Source: Angelakisella sp.
GTDB taxonomy: Bacteria > Bacillota > Clostridia > Oscillospirales > Ruminococcaceae
Direction of reading: 5' to 3'
Assembly: GCA_020024515.1 (NCBI GenBank)
Contig: JAHHTR010000015.1
Location: 1 to 31,266, forward strand
Length of the DNA stretch: 31,266 bases
Position numbers and translations under genes: made by a program. Under the pieces are notes generated by a model, which was not told where the DNA came from, did no database searches, and saw only the letters and a list, made by a program, of their open reading frames with translations. The first letter of the stretch is position 1. Every line of letters begins with the position of its first letter. Shown here one piece after another: positions 1-6,334 of this stretch.

Positions 1-76
1 CCCTACTTCAAGTTTCTTTTGATTTCTATTGTAACGGTTGATAAAATTCTTGTATATGTCTGTAACTTTGTGGCAT
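1..76 (-). pseudogene. IS3-family OrfA (helix-turn-helix protein), internally deleted and partial
   Basis: An ATG at 76-74 sits seven bases after AGGAGG (complement of 84-89). The frame reads MPQSYRHIQEF and then hits a stop. A second frame from the same place reads FINRYNRNQKKLEVG up to the window edge. Intact IS3-type OrfA proteins start with a similar SYRHI segment and carry a similar RYNR-Q-KL segment after a helix-turn-helix region. About 30 codons between the two parts are therefore missing and the join is out of frame. It cannot make a working protein. Whether OrfB survives to the left is unknown. Confidence 0.65.
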
Positions 77-83
77 AAAAATT

Positions 84-120
84 CCTCCTATTGTAGTTTA
101 TTTAATTCTACCATAGGAGG
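84..120 (-). promoter_or_regulatory. Hairpin sequestering the orfA Shine-Dalgarno
   Basis: On the plus strand CCTCCTAT (84-91) pairs with ATAGGAGG (113-120), and GTAG (93-96) pairs with CTAC (108-111), around one mismatch. In minus-strand RNA this buries the AGGAGG used by the orfA start at 76. Insertion sequences commonly hide their ribosome site this way when transcription enters from outside. The pairing is visible; the function is inferred. Confidence 0.55.
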
Positions 121-240
121 TCTATTTTTTTCTATTGTCCGTTTTTACTGGTCTTGTGCATAATATTCAAGGCTTTTATTTTTTTGTTCAAATTTTCTTG
201 ATGAAATTTATTTCGATTATACATAATTAATTAGGCAAAA

Positions 241-789
241 TTATTTTACCATAGGCAAAACAGATATTTGTGATGATAGTATCCCCAGAGCCACACTGGT
301 TGCCTCCACTACCCTACCAACAACTTGTGGATTTTCCCCACCATCACATACCACTATTACTCCTTTTATCTTTGGATTAATTTGCTTCGTAATAATTGGA
401 GTTTTCTGTCCATTTTTTTCTACTATCACATATTTTTCTTCATTTGTATTTTTTTCTTGCTTTCGGGTGTTATCTTTGTTTGATATATCTTCAAGTGTGT
501 CTACATTGTTCTTAGTTTCTGTTGCATATTCATAGGAATAGCCCTCAGCAAGTGTCAACATTATTTCTATTTCTCCGACACCGCTAACCTTACTCAATAT
601 ATTTTGTAGCTGCTCTATCGTTTTTTCTTCGTATGTTTTTTCTACCGTTTCTGTCATATCTTCTTGTGTTTCTTTTGGCATATTTATAGGTAAATATTTG
701 CCAAATGCTATACAAATAATGCTTATTATACCTATTACAGTAAATATAGTTGATTTATTTTTTGAGAAAATTTGTTTTATTTTATTCAT
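241..789 (-). CDS. spoIIIAG: Stage III sporulation protein AG
   Basis: SpoIIIAG is a mother-cell membrane protein that forms a large ring in the channel between mother cell and forespore. The 182-residue product has a short basic N-terminus and one membrane segment at about residues 14-32. A charged linker follows, then a soluble domain containing the EIMLTLAEGYSYEYAT and KGVIVVCDGG segments typical of the family ring-building domain. A GAGGGAA ribosome site precedes the ATG. It is the last recognisable gene of the operon. spoIIIAH, normally next, is absent, and IS3 debris follows within 100 bases. No clear terminator is visible at 160-240. Confidence 0.9.
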   Translation of the reverse strand: MNKIKQIFSKNKSTIFTVIGIISIICIAFGKYLPINMPKETQEDMTETVEKTYEEKTIEQLQNILSKVSGVGEIEIMLTLAEGYSYEYATETKNNVDTLEDISNKDNTRKQEKNTNEEKYVIVEKNGQKTPIITKQINPKIKGVIVVCDGGENPQVVGRVVEATSVALGILSSQISVLPMVK

Positions 790-808
790 CTGTCTCTGCT
801 TCCCTCTT

Positions 809-1255
809 TTATGTAAAATTTATTTCTACACTTACATTAAATATTTCTGATAAATGTTTTTTCACTATTTCTTCTTCATTAATGTATATAATTGGAAGTT
901 TAACCACCAATATTCCTCTTTCTACCTTTGAGAGTATATCATATTCATTGATATTTATATCTATTTCATTAAGTTTTTCGGATATATATGCATTAAGATT
1001 CTTATTGACAGAAGAATTTATTTTATCATCTATTTCTTTCGCTATTTCAAATCTTCTGTTTTCAATAATACTATAATCAATATTAATTGGCTTTATATCC
1101 CCTATTACAGGCATTGTAAAACATAGCAACATAAATAATCCTATAATATGTTTTATTGACTGTTCATATTTTTTTGATGGAATAAACATCATCACTATAC
1201 TGCAAATTATTGTACCAACAGATACAGTTAAAATCCAATTATTAATACCTCGCAT
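809..1255 (-). CDS. spoIIIAF: Stage III sporulation protein AF
   Basis: SpoIIIAF is a component of the SpoIIIA channel complex in the outer forespore membrane. The product has 148 residues with two membrane segments near the N-terminus (about residues 8-27 and 35-53) and a soluble C-terminal domain related in fold to the ring-forming SpoIIIA proteins. I chose the ATG at 1255 because AAAGGAG lies nine bases upstream. A longer frame to 1282 would overlap spoIIIAE and has no ribosome site. The gene starts five bases after the spoIIIAE stop, consistent with tight coupling in the operon. Confidence 0.85.
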   Translation of the reverse strand: MRGINNWILTVSVGTIICSIVMMFIPSKKYEQSIKHIIGLFMLLCFTMPVIGDIKPINIDYSIIENRRFEIAKEIDDKINSSVNKNLNAYISEKLNEIDININEYDILSKVERGILVVKLPIIYINEEEIVKKHLSEIFNVSVEINFT

Positions 1256-1259
1256 TTTT

Positions 1260-2366
1260 CTAAACTCCTTTAAAACATACAAGTATCAGTGTTGTGGCTA
1301 TTATTATCAAAAACATAATATATAGAATGACTGACAGTATTAAACCAAATACGGTTGCAAAGTTCTTACAAAGTTCATCTATCTGATCAATGCCAAAAAT
1401 ACCTGCCACAAATGATGCTGTATTTAGCATTGTGTACCATAAGAACAAGTTAACTATTTCCGGCAAGAATATAATTGCTGTCAGCAAAATTCCATAAGCC
1501 CCAACAAAATTTTTTATAATATGTATAAAGCCTTGCGATGCCATAAATAAATCTGAAAGTGTAGAACCAAGCCCGGGAATAAGTGAACCCATTATAAATT
1601 TTGTAGTTTTTACAGCAACACCATCATTCGATGAAGAAATTGCAGTTTGTAATGACAATAAGCCAATTAGTATTGTAAGTGATAATGTAAGTACCCAAAC
1701 TATTAAATTTTTTACCGCTTTTATAAGTTTTGTAAGTTTCATATCTGTATTTATTACAGATACTATTGACAGTGTTACAAAAGCATATATAAATGGTATG
1801 AAAAAATCAGTTACTATTTGTGTGTATACACTTACTACTGTGAACAAAAATATATTAAAACTGCCTGCTGTTATGGGTTGTCCAGATGCTGTTAGTACAC
1901 CTGCAAAAACAGGTATAAACGTTGCTGAAAAATACCTATAATCATTAATAGTTACTATACAAGCTTTAATTCGTTCTATTATCGGTTCAATGATTATTAA
2001 TGTTATTGACAATACTATTAAAATATCTGCTATTTTGTTTGAAGATATACTCTCATTAAATTGTTTGGTTATTGATGCAAGTATAATTATAGCAATAAGT
2101 GATATCAATATACTAAATGGTTGTTTATAGTAAAATACTATTTTAGATTTTATAAGCACCCATATTTTTTTTATAGAAAAGTTATTATTAAATACATTTA
2201 TTTCGTATTCTTCTATGTCATCAAGTACTTCTCCTCTCACTGCTGAATTTAATAATTCTTTTTCACTATTAAAATTAACATCTATTGCGTATGCTGAAAC
2301 AGAAAAATATATAAACAAAACAGCAAAAATAACTATCAAGACTATTTTTTCATTAATTCTTTTCAT
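1260..2366 (-). CDS. spoIIIAE: Stage III sporulation protein AE
   Basis: SpoIIIAE is the large polytopic membrane subunit of the SpoIIIA channel. The product has 368 residues and begins with a signal-like hydrophobic segment (about residues 8-28). A hydrophilic stretch and then six or more membrane helices follow from about residue 80 onward. The conserved central part contains GSLIPGLGSTLSDLF, a typical SpoIIIAE segment. Length and order between spoIIIAD and spoIIIAF fit the family. AAAGGA precedes the ATG. Confidence 0.92.
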   Translation of the reverse strand: MKRINEKIVLIVIFAVLFIYFSVSAYAIDVNFNSEKELLNSAVRGEVLDDIEEYEINVFNNNFSIKKIWVLIKSKIVFYYKQPFSILISLIAIIILASITKQFNESISSNKIADILIVLSITLIIIEPIIERIKACIVTINDYRYFSATFIPVFAGVLTASGQPITAGSFNIFLFTVVSVYTQIVTDFFIPFIYAFVTLSIVSVINTDMKLTKLIKAVKNLIVWVLTLSLTILIGLLSLQTAISSSNDGVAVKTTKFIMGSLIPGLGSTLSDLFMASQGFIHIIKNFVGAYGILLTAIIFLPEIVNLFLWYTMLNTASFVAGIFGIDQIDELCKNFATVFGLILSVILYIMFLIIIATTLILVCFKGV

Positions 2367-2387
2367 ATAAATATCCTTTTTATTGAT

Positions 2388-2777
2388 TTATGTATTTAGC
2401 AATGAAACAACAATATTAAGCAGTTCAAAAACTATCGGTAATCCTAAAATAATTAAACTTACTTTGCCAACAAGTTCTGTTTTTACAGCTATTGCATTTT
2501 CTCCCATATCTTTGCACAATGCTGATGATATTTCAGATAGTATACTTATTGCTATTGCCTTAAATACTGTTTTAAGTGCGTTATATGGTAAATTAAATGA
2601 TGTTGTTATATCCGATATTTTCTTAATAATTATGTCTATATCATCAATAATAACTGTAAAAATTACTATACCGCAAATTATACTCAGTATCATTCCGTAT
2701 TCTTTCTTACTCTCTTTTACCACAAGAGACAGTATAGCTGCAATCACACATATTGATAATAATTTAAAAATATCCAT
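2388..2777 (-). CDS. spoIIIAD: Stage III sporulation protein AD
   Basis: SpoIIIAD is a small hydrophobic membrane component of the SpoIIIA complex. The product is 129 residues with about four predicted membrane helices and the EISSALCKDMGENAIA segment, which resembles the family signature. Its start codon overlaps the spoIIIAC stop as TAATG, so the two are probably translationally coupled. SpoIIIAC and SpoIIIAD are related in sequence and are found as a pair in endospore formers. Confidence 0.9.
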   Translation of the reverse strand: MDIFKLLSICVIAAILSLVVKESKKEYGMILSIICGIVIFTVIIDDIDIIIKKISDITTSFNLPYNALKTVFKAIAISILSEISSALCKDMGENAIAVKTELVGKVSLIILGLPIVFELLNIVVSLLNT

Positions 2778-2971
2778 TAAAAACCAAACACTTCCTTTAT
2801 TATATTGAAAAGGTTACTTATTTCGCTTATCATCATTGTCAGCACTATTACAAGTCCGGCAAGCGAAAGCATCATTGCTTGATCTTCCCTACCTGAACGC
2901 AAAAGAACTTGATATAATATAGAAACTATTATGCCAATTGCTGCTATTCTAAATATTAAATCTATATTCAT
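2777..2971 (-). CDS. spoIIIAC: Stage III sporulation protein AC
   Basis: This 64-residue protein has two membrane helices (about residues 4-22 and 31-60). It matches the usual SpoIIIAC length and carries the GREDQAMMLSLAGLVIVLTM segment typical of the family. It is a small membrane subunit of the sporulation channel. A GGAGG ribosome site lies just before the ATG, and the stop overlaps the spoIIIAD start by one base. Confidence 0.92.
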   Translation of the reverse strand: MNIDLIFRIAAIGIIVSILYQVLLRSGREDQAMMLSLAGLVIVLTMMISEISNLFNIIKEVFGF

Positions 2972-2994
2972 TGTTTATCCTCCGCTTTTTTCTA

Positions 2995-3498
2995 TTAACA
3001 CAAAATAATAACCACAAATATTCCTGCGATTATACCTATCTTTCTATAAAAATTAATCTTTTCATTAAGATTGCTATTGTATTCATCTTCTTTTTCTTTA
3101 AGTTCTTCAATGCAAATGCACAGTACCTTGTGCTGAAACTCTATGTCTTTTACACCTATAACATTACTCAACTTTGCAAAAATACTATATATATTTAACT
3201 CATTAAGTAAATTGTTTTGTTTGCAGGTATTGACAAAAGCAATATTAAAATTTTGACTTTTTCTAACTTCCTGTCTTAGCAATTGTATATATGTATTATC
3301 CGAAAAAATTGGTAATTCTCCGGTCTTTTCTATTAATGTAGGAGTAGTATACCTATAATTTATTAAATTAACATCGAGTTGCTTTAAAAATAAATAAAAT
3401 TCATTTATATACTTTGATTTTAGTTTTATATCACTTGAAAGACTGAAAAAGTAAGATGTAACTATACTAAACAGTAATACTAAACCTATTAATTTCAT
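2995..3498 (-). CDS. spoIIIAB: Stage III sporulation protein AB
   Basis: SpoIIIAB is a bitopic membrane subunit of the SpoIIIA complex, with a fold related to type II secretion GspF-like platform proteins. The product has 167 residues. It has an N-terminal hydrophobic segment (about 3-20), a mostly helical soluble middle, and a C-terminal membrane segment (about 150-166). Its start lies 32 bases inside the end of spoIIIAA, which suggests coupled translation. An AGGAAG ribosome site precedes the ATG. Confidence 0.87.
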   Translation of the reverse strand: MKLIGLVLLFSIVTSYFFSLSSDIKLKSKYINEFYLFLKQLDVNLINYRYTTPTLIEKTGELPIFSDNTYIQLLRQEVRKSQNFNIAFVNTCKQNNLLNELNIYSIFAKLSNVIGVKDIEFQHKVLCICIEELKEKEDEYNSNLNEKINFYRKIGIIAGIFVVIILC

Positions 3499-4429
3499 TG
3501 AGATATTCTTCCTTCGTAATTATTTTATCTATAATTGACGGTGTTTGCGGATTTGATAAAAATATTATATTTTCAAATGCACCAGTATCAAGTAGCTGTA
3601 ATATTTTTGGATTATTTATATTATCATAGCTCCCATGTATCGTTGATATAAATGTTACACCGTTTTGTATTCCCTTGGAAATCTCTACTACTTCCTCCAT
3701 CGAGCCAACTTCATCACAAATTATTATTTCAGGCGATAGAACTCTTACCGCTTTCTCTATTGCCGATGTCTTTTCTTCACCTGAAATAATATCTGTATTG
3801 TATCCTATATCAAAAGCAATATTGTTGTTATATGCTCCACAAATTTCGTATCGTTCATCTATAATAGTTACTTTATAACTTTTCCCCCACATTCCGTTCG
3901 AGAGTGTGCGTGCAAGCTCTCTTAAAAAGGTTGTTTTACCACTAGATGGCTTTCCCACAATTAGTAATCCGCTCATTATGTCTATATTATTTATAATTGG
4001 ATTGCATATATTATATACTTGCTTTGGTATACGTATATTTAGTGAATATATATCTCTATACATCTTTTTACCATACTCACTTTGTGTTACATTACCACCA
4101 ACCCCAACCCTAAAACCACAATTTGCAGTAAAATATCCGCTTTGTAGTTCATCTTGATGTGACTGTACTGAATATGAACAAAGCGATAAAAAACAATCTT
4201 CCAATAATTTAGGTTTTATTTTAAAAGATTTATTGGACGGCTTTGTAAATGTATGACCATTAATATCCACAAATACGGAAATTCCCTGCACAATCAAACA
4301 TAAGGGCATATTTATCCTTAAACGGATTTCTTGTAAATGCTCTTTTTCGTACAGGGATATTTTATTTAATATATATGTAATTTCGTAAGGTAATATATCC
4401 ATTAATCTTTTTATAAAATCTTTATCCAT
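3467..4429 (-). CDS. spoIIIAA: Stage III sporulation protein AA, ATPase
   Basis: SpoIIIAA is the cytoplasmic ATPase of the SpoIIIA channel, related to secretion-system ATPases. The 320-residue product has a Walker A motif GKPSSGKTT near residues 158-166 and a Walker B IIICDEVG near 234-241. The N-terminal part contains the family's LREIRLR-like segment (LQEIRLRINMP). It is the first gene of the spoIIIA operon, with GAGG upstream of the ATG. In Bacillus the operon is driven by sigma E. I could not find a convincing sigma E site in the 87 bases before the IS5 remnant, only a loose GAATAAA and AATATAAT pair with too short a spacer. Confidence 0.93.
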   Translation of the reverse strand: MDKDFIKRLMDILPYEITYILNKISLYEKEHLQEIRLRINMPLCLIVQGISVFVDINGHTFTKPSNKSFKIKPKLLEDCFLSLCSYSVQSHQDELQSGYFTANCGFRVGVGGNVTQSEYGKKMYRDIYSLNIRIPKQVYNICNPIINNIDIMSGLLIVGKPSSGKTTFLRELARTLSNGMWGKSYKVTIIDERYEICGAYNNNIAFDIGYNTDIISGEEKTSAIEKAVRVLSPEIIICDEVGSMEEVVEISKGIQNGVTFISTIHGSYDNINNPKILQLLDTGAFENIIFLSNPQTPSIIDKIITKEEYLNEINRFSITV

Positions 4430-4516
4430 TTTAACCTCTTAAATATTAATTATATTTTTATAGTATATTTTATTCACCATAGATAAAAATAATACCTAAA
4501 AAAATATAATAGATTA

Positions 4517-4815
4517 GGGCGTATCTGAAAACTGCAAAATAGACAAAAATGTGATATACTATAACAGAGAGGAGCTGATAAAATGGGAAGATGATATGAA
4601 TTAACTGATGACGAATTGGAAAGAACCTTGGTCGGTAGTTGGTGTCTGTATAAAGAAAAACATTTGGTTGAATGCTTTTTCAATAAAATCAAACAATTTC
4701 GTCGTATCGCTACCCGATATGACAAACTTGCTGTATCATTTTTGGCTTTCATATATGTTGGGGCTATTTCTATTTTGTTAAAATGACCAACATTCCAGAC
4801 TTTTCAGATACGCAC
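4517..4815 (+). mobile_element. IS5-family deletion derivative, MITE-like, with TA duplication
   Basis: The ends are inverted repeats: GGGCGTATCTGAAAA at 4517-4531 and the complement of GTGCGTATCTGAAAA at 4801-4815, with one mismatch in 15. Each end is flanked by TA (4515-4516 and 4816-4817), matching the 2-bp target duplication of the IS427 branch of IS5. The element is only 299 bases, whereas complete members are usually 800 or more. It encloses one short broken transposase frame. It could be moved only by a transposase made elsewhere. It separates the spoIIIA operon from the divergent gene at 4944. Confidence 0.75.
4583..4786 (+). pseudogene. IS5-family transposase remnant (start and end fused)
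   Basis: After GAGGAG the frame reads MGR, a TGA stop, then YELTDDELERTLVGS, and continues in frame to RIATRYDKLAVSFLAFIYVGAISILLK before a TGA. The first part resembles the N-terminus of IS5-type transposases. The second resembles their C-terminal DDE-domain end, where RYDK and the final hydrophobic helix are typical. The catalytic middle is missing. The deletion kept the frame, but the early stop, probably from a TGG codon, prevents translation. The call rests on these two ends only. Confidence 0.65.
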
Positions 4816-4874
4816 TAAATATTTTTAAAAAATTAGATATGTTCATATATAAAAATGAATTTTTTGTAAATATA

Positions 4875-4903
4875 TTGCTATTATATAAAAATTATGTTAG
4901 AAT
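4875..4903 (+). promoter_or_regulatory. Candidate sigma A promoter for the gene at 4944
   Basis: TTGCTA (4875-4880) and TAGAAT (4898-4903) are separated by exactly 17 bases, 41 bases before the start codon. It lies just outside the IS5 remnant, so the gene probably has its own promoter. This is a match by eye in AT-rich DNA. Confidence 0.4.
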
Positions 4904-4943
4904 TAATCACACGACATTTTAATAAGAACATTTGGAGGTAAAA

Positions 4944-5918
4944 ATGAATAAAAAAGTACAACAAAATTATGCAACGCTTGCACAAAATTTAGGTTTTTCC
5001 TTTGATATTGAAAGTAACGCAATGTATGGTGAACGTGGTGGATATGCTTTTCTCATAAAACCACAAGATAGCAAGTTCCCCTATATGCTTTCTGTAACAA
5101 CATCTGTGCAACAGCCAATAGGCTCACTTACAAAAGAAATTTGTAAACAATTTAAAGCAGAGAACAAGCCCGTTGACCGTCTTATGCAAAATGGTACTTT
5201 AATAACAATGTCATTAAAACAATATTCAAATCAAACCACTTTACATGAAAATTTGGAAAGTTCAATAACTGCTTTTATTGATTTATTACATAAAGAGGGT
5301 TTTCAAAACTCCTGTCAATCTTGTGGAAATCAAGATTCATCAATGTGTTATGTCTCCGGCAGTTTTGCTTCATTATGTCCTGAATGTTTCCTAAAACTTC
5401 AAAATGAAAAATCAATGAACTATATGGAAAATCAAGGTAAAAGTGAAAACATAGTAGCCGGTATAGTAGGTGCTTTCCTAGGCTCTCTTCTGGGAGTTAT
5501 TGCTATAATAATATTTAGCCAGTTGGGGTATGTTGCTGTTGCCAGCGGTATCATTATGGCTATTTTCACACTGAAAGGATATGAAAAGCTGGCTGGTAAA
5601 CTTACAAAAAAAGGTATTATAATAAGCATTATACTGATGATAGTTATGACAATTATAGGTGACCAGCTTGATTGGTCAATATATATAGTACGTGAATTGG
5701 GAATTGATTATTTTACAGCTTTTCGTATGTTTATTTATATGCTAGGTGAAGGTATGATTGATAGAGTTGAATATTTCAAACATTTAATCTTACTGTTTGT
5801 ATTTGTAATTTTAGGTGCTGTACCATCAATAATTGCCACTTTAAAAAATAAAAAAGTAGAAAATCGCATCTATAGATTGGGCTCATATACACAAAATAAT
5901 GAGTATGATAAAATGTGA
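4944..5918 (+). CDS. Unrecognised membrane protein with a Cys4 motif
   Basis: I do not recognise this 324-residue family. The ATG at 4944 is preceded by GGAGG. A TTG further upstream falls in the ribosome site and is unlikely to be used. The N-terminal 110 residues look soluble. Next comes CxxC (C124, C127), an extra C135, and CxxC (C145, C148), which suggests a small zinc-binding knuckle. Three hydrophobic segments follow at about 170-190, 192-210 and 223-239, and another at about 280-300. The gene stands alone, divergent from spoIIIA, with its own candidate promoter. No plus-strand terminator is obvious before the valS promoter. Function unknown. Confidence 0.8.
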   Translation: MNKKVQQNYATLAQNLGFSFDIESNAMYGERGGYAFLIKPQDSKFPYMLSVTTSVQQPIGSLTKEICKQFKAENKPVDRLMQNGTLITMSLKQYSNQTTLHENLESSITAFIDLLHKEGFQNSCQSCGNQDSSMCYVSGSFASLCPECFLKLQNEKSMNYMENQGKSENIVAGIVGAFLGSLLGVIAIIIFSQLGYVAVASGIIMAIFTLKGYEKLAGKLTKKGIIISIILMIVMTIIGDQLDWSIYIVRELGIDYFTAFRMFIYMLGEGMIDRVEYFKHLILLFVFVILGAVPSIIATLKNKKVENRIYRLGSYTQNNEYDKM

Positions 5919-5962
5919 TCATTATATACAGCTTAACAGAAGATAAATTACAAAACTTATGA

Positions 5963-5991
5963 TTGACAAATAATCAAAATCGTGTTATTTT
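5963..5991 (+). promoter_or_regulatory. Candidate sigma A promoter for the valS leader
   Basis: A perfect TTGACA (5963-5968) is followed after 17 bases by TATTTT (5986-5991). The T-box leader begins shortly downstream, so this is the likely valS promoter. Confidence 0.55.
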
Positions 5992-6009
5992 TATATAGAA
6001 ATATAATAC

Positions 6010-6280
6010 CTGTTTAAAAACGTTGATTGGAAGAAGTATACTGTAAAAAAGGCTTTTAGAGAGTGACGGCTTGGTGAAAATGTCATAAGTTCTGTTATAG
6101 TTAAAGTAGTCCATGAGTTGCAAAAAGAACTGAATGTGTTTTATACACTTCATAGTAGAATTTGCCGTAGTATCTGCGATAAAGATAGTAAGAGTGTATT
6201 GATATAATATTGATAAATTCAGGTGGTACCGCGGTTTCCCGTCCTGTTTTCTGTTTAATTACAGATAACAGGACTTTTTT
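6010..6280 (+). promoter_or_regulatory. T-box leader for valS, valine GUA specifier
   Basis: The leader senses uncharged tRNA-Val and lets transcription continue into valS when charging is low. The T-box core AGGTGGTACCGCGG is at 6221-6234. Its TGGT (6224-6227) would pair with an ACCA tRNA end. An AG-bulge region (AGAGAGTGACGG) begins near 6058. In Stem I, ACTGTAA pairs with TTATAGT (6095-6101). The bases after it, TAAAGTA, place GTA (6106-6108) in the specifier position, and GTA is a valine codon. Below it, TGGA and TCCA can pair. The left limit is approximate. Confidence 0.92.
6241..6280 (+). terminator. T-box regulated intrinsic terminator
   Basis: GTCCTGTT (6241-6248) pairs with AACAGGAC (6267-6274), an inner CTGT pairs with ACAG, and six T follow at 6275-6280. 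The CCT at 6243-6245 can pair instead with AGG (6221-6223) in the antiterminator, so the two structures exclude each other. Confidence 0.92.
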
Positions 6281-6334
6281 ATTATATTTAGGTATTATTT
6301 AAATATTCATTAATTTTTAGGAGGATTATTTTTT

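Larger units (their letters stand above)
1..160 (-). mobile_element. IS3-family element, 5' end remnant (runs off left edge)
   Basis: The minus strand from base 160 begins TGCACAAGACCAGT and continues with a GTAAAAACGGACA stretch. This looks like the terminal repeat of an IS3-type element, which usually starts with TG. It is followed by an untranslated leader, a Shine-Dalgarno and the start of a broken orfA gene. The other end lies beyond base 1, so no target duplication can be checked. The family call rests on the orfA residues; the exact outer boundary near 160 is inferred. Confidence 0.6.

Noticed and set aside
141..152. GTTTTTACTGGT shared between the IS3 end (141-152) and the IS200 side (11986-11997)
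   Set aside because: Twelve identical AT-rich bases are suggestive, but the elements are of different families and the flanks differ, so chance cannot be excluded.
4430..4516. Sigma E promoter for spoIIIA
   Set aside because: GAATAAA and AATATAAT can be found, but with a 12-base spacer and several mismatches in very AT-rich DNA, so I do not list it.
4474..4752. 92-codon open frame on the minus strand
   Set aside because: It is antisense to the IS5 remnant and has no ribosome site or family resemblance.
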